Part shown: in pieces, positions 1 through 13,213 of the stretch
How the letters are laid out: every line of letters starts with the position of its first letter
How positions within the stretch are numbered: position 1 is the stretch's first letter
DNA from: Diphasiastrum complanatum
Lineage: Eukaryota; Streptophyta; Lycopodiopsida; Lycopodiales; Lycopodiaceae
Assembly: GCA_029204225.1 (NCBI GenBank)
Contig: MU832050.1
Coordinates: 1 to 64,000, forward strand
DNA: 64,000 nucleotides
Direction of reading: 5' to 3'
The notes under the pieces: generated by a model
Seen by the model: only the letters and a program-made list of their open reading frames with translations
Told to the model about the DNA's origin: nothing
The model's database searches: none
Position numbers and translations under genes: made by a program

Positions 1-2300
1 TTAATGGTTCCCTTTTTGTACTTTGTCATAAAAGTCACTAATCCATGGTTAATTTCCTCGAAGAGAAAAAAAGAAGAGAACTAATATATACATTTGAAGA
101 GTTCAAACCAAAGATATGAGAAATATCTTGACAATGTTTCATGAAACCACTTTGATCATAGTTGGACGGTATCAAAATAAAAATAAAAAGCAGGAAAAAT
201 ACTAAGCTCTTTCCAATCAAATGGTAGCACAAAGTATTAGCATAGGAGAATCATTATCATCATTGTTTTCTTTCCTTGGAAAATCAATTCTTACTCAAAA
301 GAAATAGAAAATAAAAAATTTGAGACAACACCAAAATTTGTTGTCCCATTATAGCATATGCAGTGTCAATGTTATGCAAACTTATTACATGATACACAAC
401 TTCAATAGAAATTTGTATTAAATGTTTGTTTTGAATGCATCTTGGACACAATATGATTCTTGTTTGCAAGAATGTTTAAAAAGTGTTATCTTCTTGTCAT
501 TCCAGCATAATGTCATTTCAAAAAAAAGTATATTTTGAAGAAGGCACATGGAAATCAACTAGTTCTTAGCTTTAAATATAGGATGTATGCATGTAAATGA
601 TGTTATATGGACTCCTATTCATCATTAATATTCTCCCTCCCTCCATAATTGAATTAGTGAAGGCATTGAATATGAAATCACCTTCATTTTTGGGACCTTG
701 ATACAATGAAATTATGTATAGTGTCCATTTGCTTCTTTAAGTTTATCATTTTCATGGCAACTAAAGGGTCTAAAAAAGCTTCCCTAGTGCATTTAATATT
801 AGCATCAGGAAGCTCAATATTGCTCTTTATGCAACATAACGTCAGCTTATGGTGTCTTTCATGCATATGGGAAAGAATTTTTGGCATCATGTATGTTTCA
901 TGAAAAGCATCCTAAAGGAGCTATGGTTTCCTTTGTTAACCCTCAACAAGGCATTGGGGATTAATAAAGCATAGTTGTTTTCATTACTCTACTATGATGA
1001 TTAATCAAGTTGCTAATATATCATTTCTTAAGATAATTTGTTCTAGAAAATAGTTTAAATCATGTGCACAAGAGTTGAAACCAACTATACCTACACAAAT
1101 AAGGTGGTTCTGTCCTATTTTCCAAGTGATTAGTAGTAGTTATTGACCACAACTTTTGGGACCCACATCTACTTAGTGACCCAACTATAATACAATCTTG
1201 ACATATGATAATTTCAACATAACGTATGACAACTTGCCTTTTTCCTCTCCTGCACATCAATATTAAATTTGAAATCTTGGACTTTTGTTATCCCTCTTCA
1301 CCAACTTTTGATAAACTACACTTTGAAACTTAAAGCTCTACTTGCATCAATTAGGATGTGATATGATGAAAGTACATTGAGCTTATCCTATATAGAAGGT
1401 ACATTGAGCATATTTTATATAATGTATATTTATATATTTTATATTTTTATATGTATATGTATATCTAATTTTTATATGTATGTATATATCTATATTTTAT
1501 ATTTTATATATTATAAATTATATATATATATTATATTTTAATATGTATATTCTATATGTATGGTTTTATAGTTTATATATTCTATATTTATATGTATATT
1601 TAATGTTTTTATTCTAAAAAGAAATCGTCTGTGTATCAAATGAGGAGCATTGTGATTAGATGGAATGCATTGTCAAGTTTTAGGTATGGTGGTAGACGAA
1701 AGATAAATATATAGATGGATGGATCACTCACAAATCAAACTAGTCAGTTATTCCAGTCAGTCTTTTGAGATTGTTCATAGATGATTATAGGAATTCAACA
1801 AGCACTAGGTAAAAAATTGTTTCCAAGCACACTCATGTATTGAGGTTGAGCGTAAAATATTAGGGAGCACAACAGAAAGAATTTGGGCAAAAATTAAAAA
1901 TGGGATTTGAGGAGAGTAGAGGGAACAAATCCAACAAATGTCACCACTCTCATCAAATATATGCATCTCATCAAAAAATCACATTTTTGCTAATGTGGGT
2001 TTTTTTTGCATTAGAGGATAAAAACTCTTGTATGTCTTTGTCTTTTTATTGTAATCGACAAATTTGTTTTTATGGAGTTCACATCAAGAATCTTAGAAAG
2101 ATTGGCAAAGGTTCAAGCAAATGTTGAAGAGAGATACTGGTATTTTTTGTAAAAAAATAAAGTTTTTTTTTTCACTAAAATTGATCAGAATCACAAATAA
2201 ATTTGACTTAACTTTCGCCTACTCACTGATTATCAAAATGGCTGATAAAAACAGCAAAGGTTCAAACAAAGGTTCCTCTTAGAGAACTAATATCTGAAGG
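1..2300. other. AT-rich spacer, no supported gene
   Basis: Only short open frames without recognisable domains are present. About 1400-1620 is very AT-rich low-complexity DNA made of TATATTTTATAT-like runs. A minus-strand frame at 284-469 has a CPRC...N...VVYH pattern that faintly recalls the transposase-associated zinc domain of plant CACTA elements, but it is too weak to annotate as such. Confidence 0.5.
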
Positions 2301-2421
2301 AAGATTTCTATGGATCCATCCAATTGGCAAGATTTGAAAGGAATCTAGGAGCTCTTATGACATGTTTGACTGCGTAATCTGATATAACACTGAATTTGAT
2401 ACAGAGAGACATGATTCTTAC

Positions 2422-2597
2422 ACGGAGTTGTCCTACCATTGAGCTAACATTGACTACTCTGGAGCCTGCAGCAGAGGGCCTGAATAATAGAAGCAAAATA
2501 TGTGTCAGATTTTTTACTCCATACTAATTTGTGTCCAGCACTTCTTTCGCAGTTAGCATTTTATCAGGAAGGCACACCCAATTCCTGCATTGTTTAC
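2422..2597 (-). pseudogene. Short-chain dehydrogenase/reductase exon relic
   Basis: Read on the minus strand, this stretch carries two hallmark motifs of classical SDR enzymes in the right order and spacing: VNNAGIG (near 2597-2577) and, about 50 residues later, GSRVVNVSSMVGQLR (near 2465-2422). Between them is LTAKEVLDTN-stop-YGVKNLT, which matches the usual E-V-x-x-T-N-Y-x-G-x-x-N-x-T segment. The residue after TN is a TAG stop and there is a frameshift between NNAG and LTAKEV. A good splice donor (CGT|GTAAGA) follows at 2421. The family (plant salutaridine/neomenthol reductase-like SDRs) uses NAD(P)H to reduce small carbonyls. The nucleotide-binding TGxxxGIG exon and the catalytic YxxxK exon were not found nearby, so this is best read as a broken gene fragment. 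Confidence 0.6.
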
Positions 2598-2742
2598 CTT
2601 CATAGGTCATCAACGCTGTTGAAGTAGCTATTTTAGAGGTTCCTAAACAAAAATCAAGCTCTTTGACATGAATGGTCATGATAAATGTATTAACAAAATT
2701 TAAGGCATCAGATTTCAAAACCCCCCGAGATTTGATCCTCAA

Positions 2743-3399
2743 CTTTTCATCCTTGACAAAGTTTGCTATATGATGATGTCTTCAGAGAAATATAAGTAAT
2801 AACTCAATTATCACAATATTAGTTCTAACAGGGGATGTCATGCCAAATGCCAATTTTCTCGGTAAGCAAAAGCATGGCCATTAAACAATCTTGGATCAGT
2901 GCTTTAGAATTACCACCTATGCTGGTTCCAGTTCAAAGCATCTGATGTAGCTTAGGAAAGAATGAAGCTAGCAATTAACCTAATCCTAGCATAATACTAC
3001 AACAAGAAGATGAGCAATCTGTTTGCCATGCAGTCTGCTCACAAAGTGTTAGAAGATTTTGGTGAAGATTTTTCTAACGGATTATTCTGATAAAGATTGT
3101 TTTAATAGTGTTAGCATGCCACCGAACTACGCCAAAGAACATTGACGAACAACCAAAAGGAGTTTCAGAATCCAGATTCACCTGGAAATCCAATATCAGA
3201 AGGTCAACGAGAGGGCCGGCGAGCGAAAACAAAGCCCAACATCTCCCCAACAGATTTTACTGCAACAAGAATAAAAACATGGCCGAGTCAGCATAAGAAT
3301 TAGATCTATCAGTAATATAATATCAGACACTCTCAAATGGTGCACTATACTCGTAAGCCAAAGGCGCGAGAAGTAGAGATAAATCTAAAATACCGATGG

Positions 3400-3400
<1 letters not shown>
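2743..3400. other. Spacer before the gypsy LTR
   Basis: No domain, RNA gene or repeat recognised. It may include the start of the LTR of the following gypsy element, whose 5' edge I could not fix. Confidence 0.35.
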
Positions 3401-4415
<1,015 letters not shown>

Positions 4416-4433
4416 TGGCGCCATTGCCGGGGA
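4416..4433 (+). other. Primer-binding site, tRNA-Asp type
   Basis: TGGCGCCATTGCCGGGGA matches the complement of the plant tRNA-Asp 3' end used by many plant gypsy elements, apart from one G-to-A change at position 8. It fixes the right edge of the LTR and the plus orientation of the element. Confidence 0.85.
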
Positions 4434-4499
4434 GACGGTGCTAAGGTACTGTTAGATGGGTTTTTGTTTGTCTTTTGCTTGAATTTTTCCTGCATTTTT

Positions 4500-4980
4500 A
4501 CAGGTTTATTACTCGCCAACAGACTTATTTTTTTTGCCACTTCTCCAGAGTGCTAGACAGGCTCCAGACACTATTTTGTGAGCTCACTGAGCTATAGATT
4601 ATAACTCGTCATCAGAGACATTACTCGCCCTGTCACCTATTACTTCCCAGAGAGCTTGTTGATAGATTTTTCGGTGAATAGCAACCTGAGAGCTATCATT
4701 TTGGTGATCGATGAGTTATTAGGCTATTACTCGCCATCAAAGTTTTTTTAGTTTTTATTCATTATCTTTACTCGCCATCAGAACAGTGGCCTGAAAACAC
4801 AAAGATCTATCATTTGAGAGACTGGCGAGTTATAATTTTATCACTCAACATCAAAGCTATTACTCGTCATGTATAATTCGCCATTAGAGAGATTTTGAAA
4901 TTTTTCTTCATATTTTCACAATCTGTATTTTTCTGTATTTTCATGTTTCCCGATTGTCTTTTGAATTCGCAATTACATCG
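4500..4980 (+). repeat. Diffuse TACTCGCCATCA repeats in gypsy leader
   Basis: The untranslated leader between PBS and gag holds at least eight imperfect copies of an about 12-bp word: near 4508, 4601, 4621, 4727, 4768, 4841, 4858 and 4876. An inverted version (CTGGCGAGTTAT) is near 4822. Spacing is irregular, so it is not a simple tandem array. Confidence 0.7.
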
Positions 4981-5239
4981 CCTCGCATCCATCCATCCGA
5001 TTTTTGTTTTGATCCTGATATGAGATTCACCATCACATCAGTTAGATCCCTTATCAGATCCAGCATCTGATCACCTATACATCGAAAGTGCTTATAAGAA
5101 ATATACCTGAGAAAAAGAATTAGAAAAAGAACAAAAACATCAGACGAAAATATAAAAAATAGTCCTAATTTCTGTTCTGTTGTACGCATCTGAAGTCCAG
5201 AAGGAGATTATCCACCCTGGATCTCCTTGAACTCAAAGA

Positions 5240-6700
5240 GTTTGTCAACGTACTAATCGAGATATTACCCGAATCAGTTGACGTAGATCCACTCCCAATG
5301 GACAATCCTAGGCCGTTTGTACCTCATGTAGTTCAAAATTTTTCCAAGATCGACCTTCCGAGATTTGATGGCAAGGGATATCCACGACGATTTCTACAGA
5401 TCTACATCCAAGCATGTAGAGCCTATGGAGACGACAACTTGCAAAAGCTATAAAGATATTTCAATCTGTGCTTAACTGATACCGCCAAAGATTGGTATTT
5501 CAATCTTAAGCAGAACGAACGTGATGATTGGAATATTTTAAAGGCTGAATTTATCACAAGATTCAAAACCACCCACTTTCTTTTGGATCCATTCTTGCAA
5601 TTGGGCCGAATCCATATGGATAAGAAGAATGAGTCCCTACGAGATTACATTGAGCGGATCAAAAGACTGCGTGGTGGATGAGACCCTGATATCATCCCAG
5701 ATGATAGTGTCCTGACTTGGTTCATGGCAGGATTACCTAAGGGGATTAGACAACAAATGAAACGAAGGGACAAATATGCATCTTTTCAAGTAGCCTGCGT
5801 TGATGCCATCAAGAGAGTCGATGATAGTAAGAGCACTAGTTTGGACTTCGATAACTCCGACCAAAAACGCAAATGCAGAAGAGAATGAAGAGCCAAACAT
5901 AAGGACAAATTGCACGATGATGCCTCTGCCTCTACTACCAACACAACTACATATATGGGTGTTTTGCCACGCGATGCTACCACGCGAACCATCATATATG
6001 CCATGGAGAGGCTGCACACGCAAAGTAATGAGAAAATAAAAAAGCTCACGACTGACCTTATTGCGGCTGTAGACCAAAAGTTGAAAGGCATGCAACCAGG
6101 CCCTACCCCCGCCTATCCGAGGAGAGAATCCACCTGGTGTCCACACTGCCAGGGCAACCACACAGAAAACGAGTGCCCGTAGTTGAGATAGAGATTAGAG
6201 CGACCAGCTCAATACTGCCATATCTGTAATATGAGCAACCATGATACAGCTGAATGTCGTTATAATCTCAGGAACCAAACAACCCACCGACCTGCACCCA
6301 ATCTTGCTCCGTTGGCATAACACCAAAGTGCTTTATCCCAACCGCCACCTAGATTGGCATTACCAACCATTCCCCCCAAAATCCAAGATTTAGTTGTATG
6401 AAATCTGCAACCAATTGCTCAGCAGTTGAATATGGTCAAAGTGGCTGAAGAACCCTACTATCCCGAGGGAGAATCACATGACTCTGTTCTAGTGCATTTC
6501 ATAGATGGCACGAATGGAGACTTAATATTGATCTACGCCAATTAGCTCAAAGGTACAAGATTTAGAGCTCCTATCAAGTGTTACGGATGTGGAGAAAACC
6601 ATAGAATCGTCGAGTGCCCTAACAAGCCTCAAGACAACTTTGTGCCTCTTTGCCAAGATTGTGGATATGGACACCCATATCTCACGTGTCCAAATAGACA
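5240..6700 (+). pseudogene. Ty3/gypsy gag with four zinc knuckles
   Basis: The capsid part (about 5330-5800) matches the retrotransposon gag family: LPRFDGKGYP, DTAKDWYFNL, EFITRFK, DPFLQLGRIHMDKKNESLRDYI and ending in WFMAGLPKGIRQQMKRR. Four CCHC motifs follow: CPHCQGNHTENEC (about 6140-6178), CHICNMSNHDTAEC (6215-6256), CYGCGENHRIVEC (6580-6618) and CQDCGYGHPYLTC (6650-6688). Motifs 1, 3 and 4 have a C-x2-C-x3-H-x4-C spacing, one residue shorter than the canonical C-x2-C-x4-H-x4-C that motif 2 keeps. In-frame stops (for example at 5452, 5679, 6181 and 6544) and at least one frameshift break the frame. Gag packages the element RNA in virus-like particles; the knuckles bind nucleic acid. Confidence 0.8.
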
Positions 6701-7389
6701 GGAGAAGCAAGGCGAGGTCTCTGCCCCTCTGCATTTGATGAGTGTGGTAGGAGAATCCAAGGCATCTACGATGCAAGTATTCATCCAGATGAGAGCCCAG
6801 AAGAGAAAAAAAAAAGAGCCATCCAAGTCTGCCAGCATTGGTCCTACTAGTGGATCTTCAGGCTCTTTATACGAAGGTGAGTATCCCAACCCCATAGTCG
6901 AGCAAGGTAACTTTAAGAGAATGAAGGAGTGGGTGAAAGAAGCCCAAGCCCTAGATCAGACTAGAGAAGCAGTCCGAGAGCATGATCAACATCAGCCTCT
7001 GACAGCGCTAACGATCAACAACCCACCGCTACCCCCTCGTTCCCAAGTGAATTCTAGGCTACTATAGTTCATCTGTGAGACCGAACAGAATGCAAATGTG
7101 CATTCTAGTTTTGGAGTCTCTTTCCATAGCAAGGAAGAGAAAAAAGACCACACCGCTGTCCTAGTCGATCTACTGAGAAGTGATGTTAGAATCCCCTTGT
7201 GCACCTTACTCAAGACGCACCAACCCTCTCGGAAGGATTGAAAACTTATATTGATGGAACATGTAGTGAAAAATCAGAAGTGTGCCCTACAAATCTAGTG
7301 TCAGATGAAGAAGTAGAGAGATCGCAACCAGTCCACCAAGTAGGGGTGGGATGGGAGAAGGATGCCAAATCTCGATCACGCATCGTGGA

Positions 7390-7680
7390 TGTCCAAAAGA
7401 GTCAGCCATAGTCGATGGAGGATCCAAAGTGAACATCATTTCTTCCAAGCTTTATCACGAATGGGGTCTTACTCACATGATAAGCGCTCCTTTTACAATC
7501 AGACTCACTGACCAGTCTAGTGTGAAACCCTTAGGCATAGCCAATGATGTGCATACTAAAGTGGCCAAAATTCGTTTAGTGCTAGATTCTGTCATCCTTG
7601 ACTTGCCTAATTCTCCCCAATTCTATAGTGTCTTGCTAGATAGACCATGGCTTCGAATGTCACAAGCCCTTCACAACTAG
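7390..7680 (+). pseudogene. Ty3/gypsy aspartic protease domain
   Basis: The frame reads AIVDGGSKVNIISSKLYHEW, then IRLTDQSSVKPLGIA, YSVLLDRPWLR. This is the retropepsin-like domain of plant gypsy elements: the active-site loop is V-D-G-G-S rather than D-T/S-G, a form common in this element type, and LDRPWLR stands for the usual LGRPWLR. It lies between the zinc knuckles and the RT, as expected. The link to both neighbours is broken by stops. The protease would cut the Gag-Pol polyprotein; this copy is not expected to be expressed. Confidence 0.75.
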
Positions 7681-8719
7681 GGACAGAACCATATCGTACT
7701 GTAGAATCGTGATTCTGCCGTTAAGATCGACCTTGATACCTAGATTACGAAACCGACCAACCAAAGGGTCATGGTTTCAAAGTCTGCTACTACCATCCAC
7801 TCTGACGAAGAATCAGATGATGGACGTCATTGGCGGAGGATCATCATACATGATGAGTCGCAAACCGATGCGATGAATTAGACCGAGGCCCTAGCCACGA
7901 TCGATTGTCTTTAGTTTGATGTTTCATCAGATAAGCAATCCCCCAAGCAAATGTTAGCTATTGACCCATTTTTCAATGAAGACGATACCCCGATCAAGAG
8001 ATTAGAACAACCAGCAAAGAAATCTAGCGAAGGCCATTAAGATTCCATTCACTTTTTATGATGAGCCTAGAGGCTATACCCCACAAACTGCTGCAAGGAA
8101 TCTACAGTGTATAAGAAATCAAAGTTCTTCAGGTGTTCACCTTGGAAGAAGGTCGGGAATACAAGGACAAAGATTTTTTCTGTTATGTTGATCCTGATCA
8201 TTTTAAAGCTGCACCAGAATCCCGAAGCACTAGATCCATGAGAGCGTCTAGTGAACACAGATCTCATAAAAATCGTAGAGTCCCACAAGGCAATGCTGTT
8301 GTAGGCCGACTAGTGTTCCTATAACTATCGATGATCTCCTACGAGAAAGTATAGACTGGGACCTAGCTGAGGATGAAGCTCTTTATAAGCTAGAAATCTC
8401 GTTGTGGGACAATAGCATAAAGATGGTAAAAGATCTGAAACCTGATCCACGATCAAAGTTGCCTAAAATGACAAAGGAAAAGAGCCAATTACTTTGGATT
8501 CTCCACTAAGAGAATCTCTGAAGGAAAAAACTCCAATCACCTTTGCAGATCTGGGTATAAAACCATCAAAGAGCATCAGAAAACTTGATCGCACTTTGAA
8601 AATATTAGATATCGACAATCAACCACCACCCAGTCCACTCCGTTGAACGTAAACCCCTATATAAGGCAAAAATTGTTGATTGGAAGGCTAAGAGTGATAA
8701 AAGAGAAATCAAGACCGAG

Positions 8720-9641
<922 letters not shown>

Positions 9642-9747
9642 CACTCTTCAAAGAACTATTTTCTTTTTTTCTAATGGATGATAAGTTTAAATATTTGGAT
9701 ACTACACAAACCATGTTATGTCAATTGTTCTTACTTTTCAATTGTAC

Positions 9748-9784
9748 TTGTGTGTATGTGTGTTTGTGTGTGTGTGTGTGTGTG
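9748..9784. repeat. (GT)n short microsatellite
   Basis: TGTG-rich tract with a few interruptions, about 37 bp. Confidence 0.85.
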
Positions 9785-9918
9785 CATCACTTATATTGTT
9801 TTTTCTTTTAAGAATATATGAAGATAAATAAAGACTTCAAGGAGATGTAAAAATATATTTTGATAGATTAAGGCATGAAGAGCATGAATATTGATACATT
9901 GGGTTATGTACTTTCAGG

Positions 9919-10881
9919 TTCAACAACCAAAAAAGTATTACCATGATGAGTTGTTTCTTATTTTAGATTTGAATGGTGTACTTTTAAAAAGATATGGAAG
10001 GCATCCTGGCTATCCTGATGTTGTGAAAGTTGGAAAACGATGGATAAAACTACGTTTTGGATGGTTATGTTTTTTGAAGAAAATACTCTCTTTGTTTAGG
10101 GTTGGAATATGGTCATCCATGACATACATCAATTTGCTGTGCACTTATACATTCATGGAGGAACAAGCACAACAAAAGCTACCATTTTTTATGGTCTGGA
10201 GCCAAGAGAATTGCCATCAACATGAAAGAATGATGAGACCTGATAATGATAATGTCATTGCTGACTTCAAATCTTTATGTTACATTTGGCACCACTTTTA
10301 CCCATTTTTAGATTGTCATAACATGATACTAGTAGATGACTCTCCGTATAAATGTTGTATGAATAGTGTAGAAAATTGCATACTTCCAGAGACATTTGAT
10401 GGGTGGAGTGAGGGAGACTATCTAAATGATGTATTGCTACCTCATTTTGAAGAAATGAAAAAGGCTCCCAATGTTCAAGAGTATATTAGAGAAAATCGTA
10501 TCGGTCAACAACCAATCATGTTAAATCATAACTATTATAGTTATCTTCCGGTGATGCAAGATCCTTGGGACTCTATTCTACCTGTAGATCCATCAAAAAA
10601 ATCAATGTTTGATGATGTGCTACATCACAAGAAAATGGAAGACACGAAGATTCTATCCATATATGAGGAATTTGATGCTGATCAAATACAAATATTGGAA
10701 GCCCTTGTAAAAAAAACCATGGCTTCCTCACACTAGAGGCGAAGCAATTGTTATGGCTATCCACCTTGGTCTAGATAAAGATAACTTTAGTGAAAAACGA
10801 GCGAAAGATCATATCCAATTCCTTATTGCAAGAATGGAAAGAGAAAGGGGATTGAGGACAAGAGAGTCAATAGAAATGTAA
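9919..10881 (+). pseudogene. FCP1/NIF-type HAD phosphatase-like gene, frameshifted
   Basis: The open frame to 10736 matches the FCP1 homology domain of HAD-superfamily phosphatases. Motif I is LILDLNGVLL: the first Asp is kept and the second acid of DxDx(T/V) is Asn, as in plant DLNG-type members. Motif II region is VGIWSS; the motif IV acids are in ILVDDSPYKC, followed by NCILPETFDG. A splice-acceptor-like TTTCAG precedes GTTCAACAACC at 9919, so this looks like the large last exon of a split gene; no earlier exon was found. At a run of A residues near 10709-10717 the frame shifts: the present frame stops at 10736, whereas the alternative frame continues (PWLPHTRGEAIVMAIHLGLD...) to a stop at 10881. 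The duplicate at 11.9 kb supports that longer ending. Substrate unknown. It could be a live gene with a shortened C-terminus. Confidence 0.65.
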
Positions 10882-11774
10882 ATGTTGAATAGGCATCCAA
10901 ATTGCCTTCAACTCTATGTAATGTTCCAAGTTATATGCCTAATGTTCAAACTCTATGTAGCAATTCTTCTATTTTATATTAGAATTATAATATGAATTTT
11001 GACGAAGCAATTTCAAATTGTTGAATTTCTATATTTTGTCTTTATGTTTGTTATGCAATCACTTTATCTATAATTTGTCAATTTATCAGAATTGATGTAT
11101 GGATCAAGTTAAAGGGATAAATTTTCTATCAGGTACATGCATGTGACAAAGATCAATATAATTTTTTCAACTTTGATTAATCAAACAACTCTATGAACAA
11201 TTGAATACACTATTTTTGTGATCTTGCATAGGTTTGGCAAAATCAAATAATGTATTTGATGTTGATTTAGCACTCTAAAGAGTACATCTAAAAGCCAACC
11301 CATTGTAGTTACTTCCTGTTCTATGGTATTTGAGAAGAACCCAAGTTTGACATCTTTTGTTATATTAGAGAAACAAGAAAAAAAAATTCAATAGATTCAT
11401 AAGACGACATCAAAGATATCTTCAAGGATGCAATTTTCAACTATTTCCCTTAGTAGCATAATTGAATAAAAGGTGGAAAAAAAATTACTATTTTTCTTTT
11501 GATTTTGTCAAGGTTTTCCTCTTGCAACCTTAGCCAGTGAAGCGTGCATCTTTACGTTGTAAATGATGATACAAAAGAGAAAAATAATGCAAAATTATAT
11601 TTTTATATGTTTCAAAATCATGAATTAATACTGAGACTTTTATGTCTTCTTCTTGTCTCCAAGTGAAAACCTATGCTTGGAAATAAAACACTTTACCAAA
11701 AGACTTTGTAAACACAACAACAACACACTCCAATGAAGGTTCATGAATCTCCTTTGCAAGCACCTTCTCAACAC

Positions 11775-13186
11775 CATGGAAATATATTCTACCTGCAACT
11801 CCATCAAATACATCAATGTTTGATGATGTGCCACATCACAAAAAAATGGAAGTAAAAAATTTTCAATCCATATATGAGGAATTTGATGTTGATCAAGTAC
11901 TATAACAATTATTGAAATCACTTATAAGAAAGCCTCGCTTTTCTCGCACTAGAGGTCAAACAATTGTTATGGCGATTTACCTTGGTCTAAATAAAGATAA
12001 CCTTAGTGAAAAATGAGCAAGAGATCGTGTCTAGGAAGAGAAAGAGAAAGGAAATTGAGGACAAGAGCGTCAATAAAAATATAAATGTTGATTAAGCATG
12101 GAAATTGCCTTCAACTTTATGTAATGCTCAACATGCTTTGTAAACTTATATGCCTATTGTATTGATGCAAAAATTCTCTTATCTTATATTGAAACTATAA
12201 TATGAATTTTTATAAAGCAATTTCATGTTTTTCTTCATGTTTGTTATGCAATCACTTAATCTATGATATATCAATTTATTTTTTATTTTTTTGAAAAGCT
12301 TAATAGCACTATCATATATTCACAAATATACAAGTACAAAAAATGGCTTCCAAACTGCAGTCAGTTCGAGGTCCACATTTACTTACAAAGCCCAAACGCT
12401 GCCAAGATAGCATACCACGCAGGGTAGCAAACTAAACTTACTAACTTAAGTGGTATGTAGAAAAAACATAGCAATTCTAATACAAGTTGCTGCCAATAAA
12501 GAAGAGGGCTCCTTCTCAAACACTTGCTGGTTTCTCGCTATCCATATCTTTCACAAAACCGCCAGTCTACACACATGCCAGAAAATATGTGCAGAGAAAT
12601 TTGTTAGCAAGTTCTCACGGAGAAGGACGGTGTCAATAATGATCTATGAATTAAGTTGAAAATGTACGATAAAGTTTCTAGCATGGTACACGCATGTGAC
12701 AAAGATCAATATTATTCCTTCAACTTTGACTAATTAAACAACTTCATGAATAATTTAGTACACTTTTTTTTGTGATCTTGTTATATTGACAAAATTAAAA
12801 TAATGTATTTGATGAGTATTTAAAAATTTAAAGAATACATAAAAAATCCTTATTTCATGTTATACGTGATTAAGAAAATTTCATGCACAACATCTTATTT
12901 TATATTGTAGAAACAATAAAGGAAAAATTCAATAGACACTTAATAAGACATCAAAGATACATGCACATATGCAATTTCAATTTTTTTTTTCTTTTGTAGC
13001 ATAATTTAATTTGAATAGAATATGGGAAAACTATTTTTTTTTGTTTAGCCAAGGTTATCCTCTTGCAACAACTAGCCAATGAAGCATGCATTTTTCTATG
13101 GTGGATGAGGATACGAATGAGAAAAATAATACAAATTAACATAAAATTTGATGTTCTCGGAAGAATAGATTAATATTGAGACTTGC
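11775..13186 (+). pseudogene. Partial duplicate of the FCP1-like gene 3' end
   Basis: From about 11775 the sequence repeats the 3' part of the gene that starts near 10560: SMFDDVxHHKKME, IYEEFDxDQ and TRGxxIVMAIxLGLxKDNxSEK are recognisable, with a stop after SEK. The similarity runs on through the 3' flank (CATGTGACAAAGATCAATAT is present near 11141 and 12693), so this is a DNA segment duplication and not a retrocopy. About 365 bp of unrelated LINE sequence splits it at 12281-12645. Confidence 0.75.
12281..12645 (-). mobile_element. 5'-truncated LINE (L1-type) 3' end
   Basis: This block interrupts the duplicated FCP1-like flank. On the minus strand it ends in an A-rich tail (T-rich on plus at 12281-12310). 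It encodes FWHVCRLAVL-stop-KIWIARNQQVFE, the W..W..RN..F signature at the C-terminus of plant L1-like ORF2 proteins. A short TCAAT lies at both edges but the target duplication is not convincing. Confidence 0.6.
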
Positions 13187-13213
13187 ACAAGTCTCAAATT
13201 TACTAAACATGTC

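Noticed and set aside
5733-6161. 142-codon minus-strand frame opposite the gypsy gag
   Set aside because: Shadow of the plus-strand gag coding sequence, which has clear motifs.
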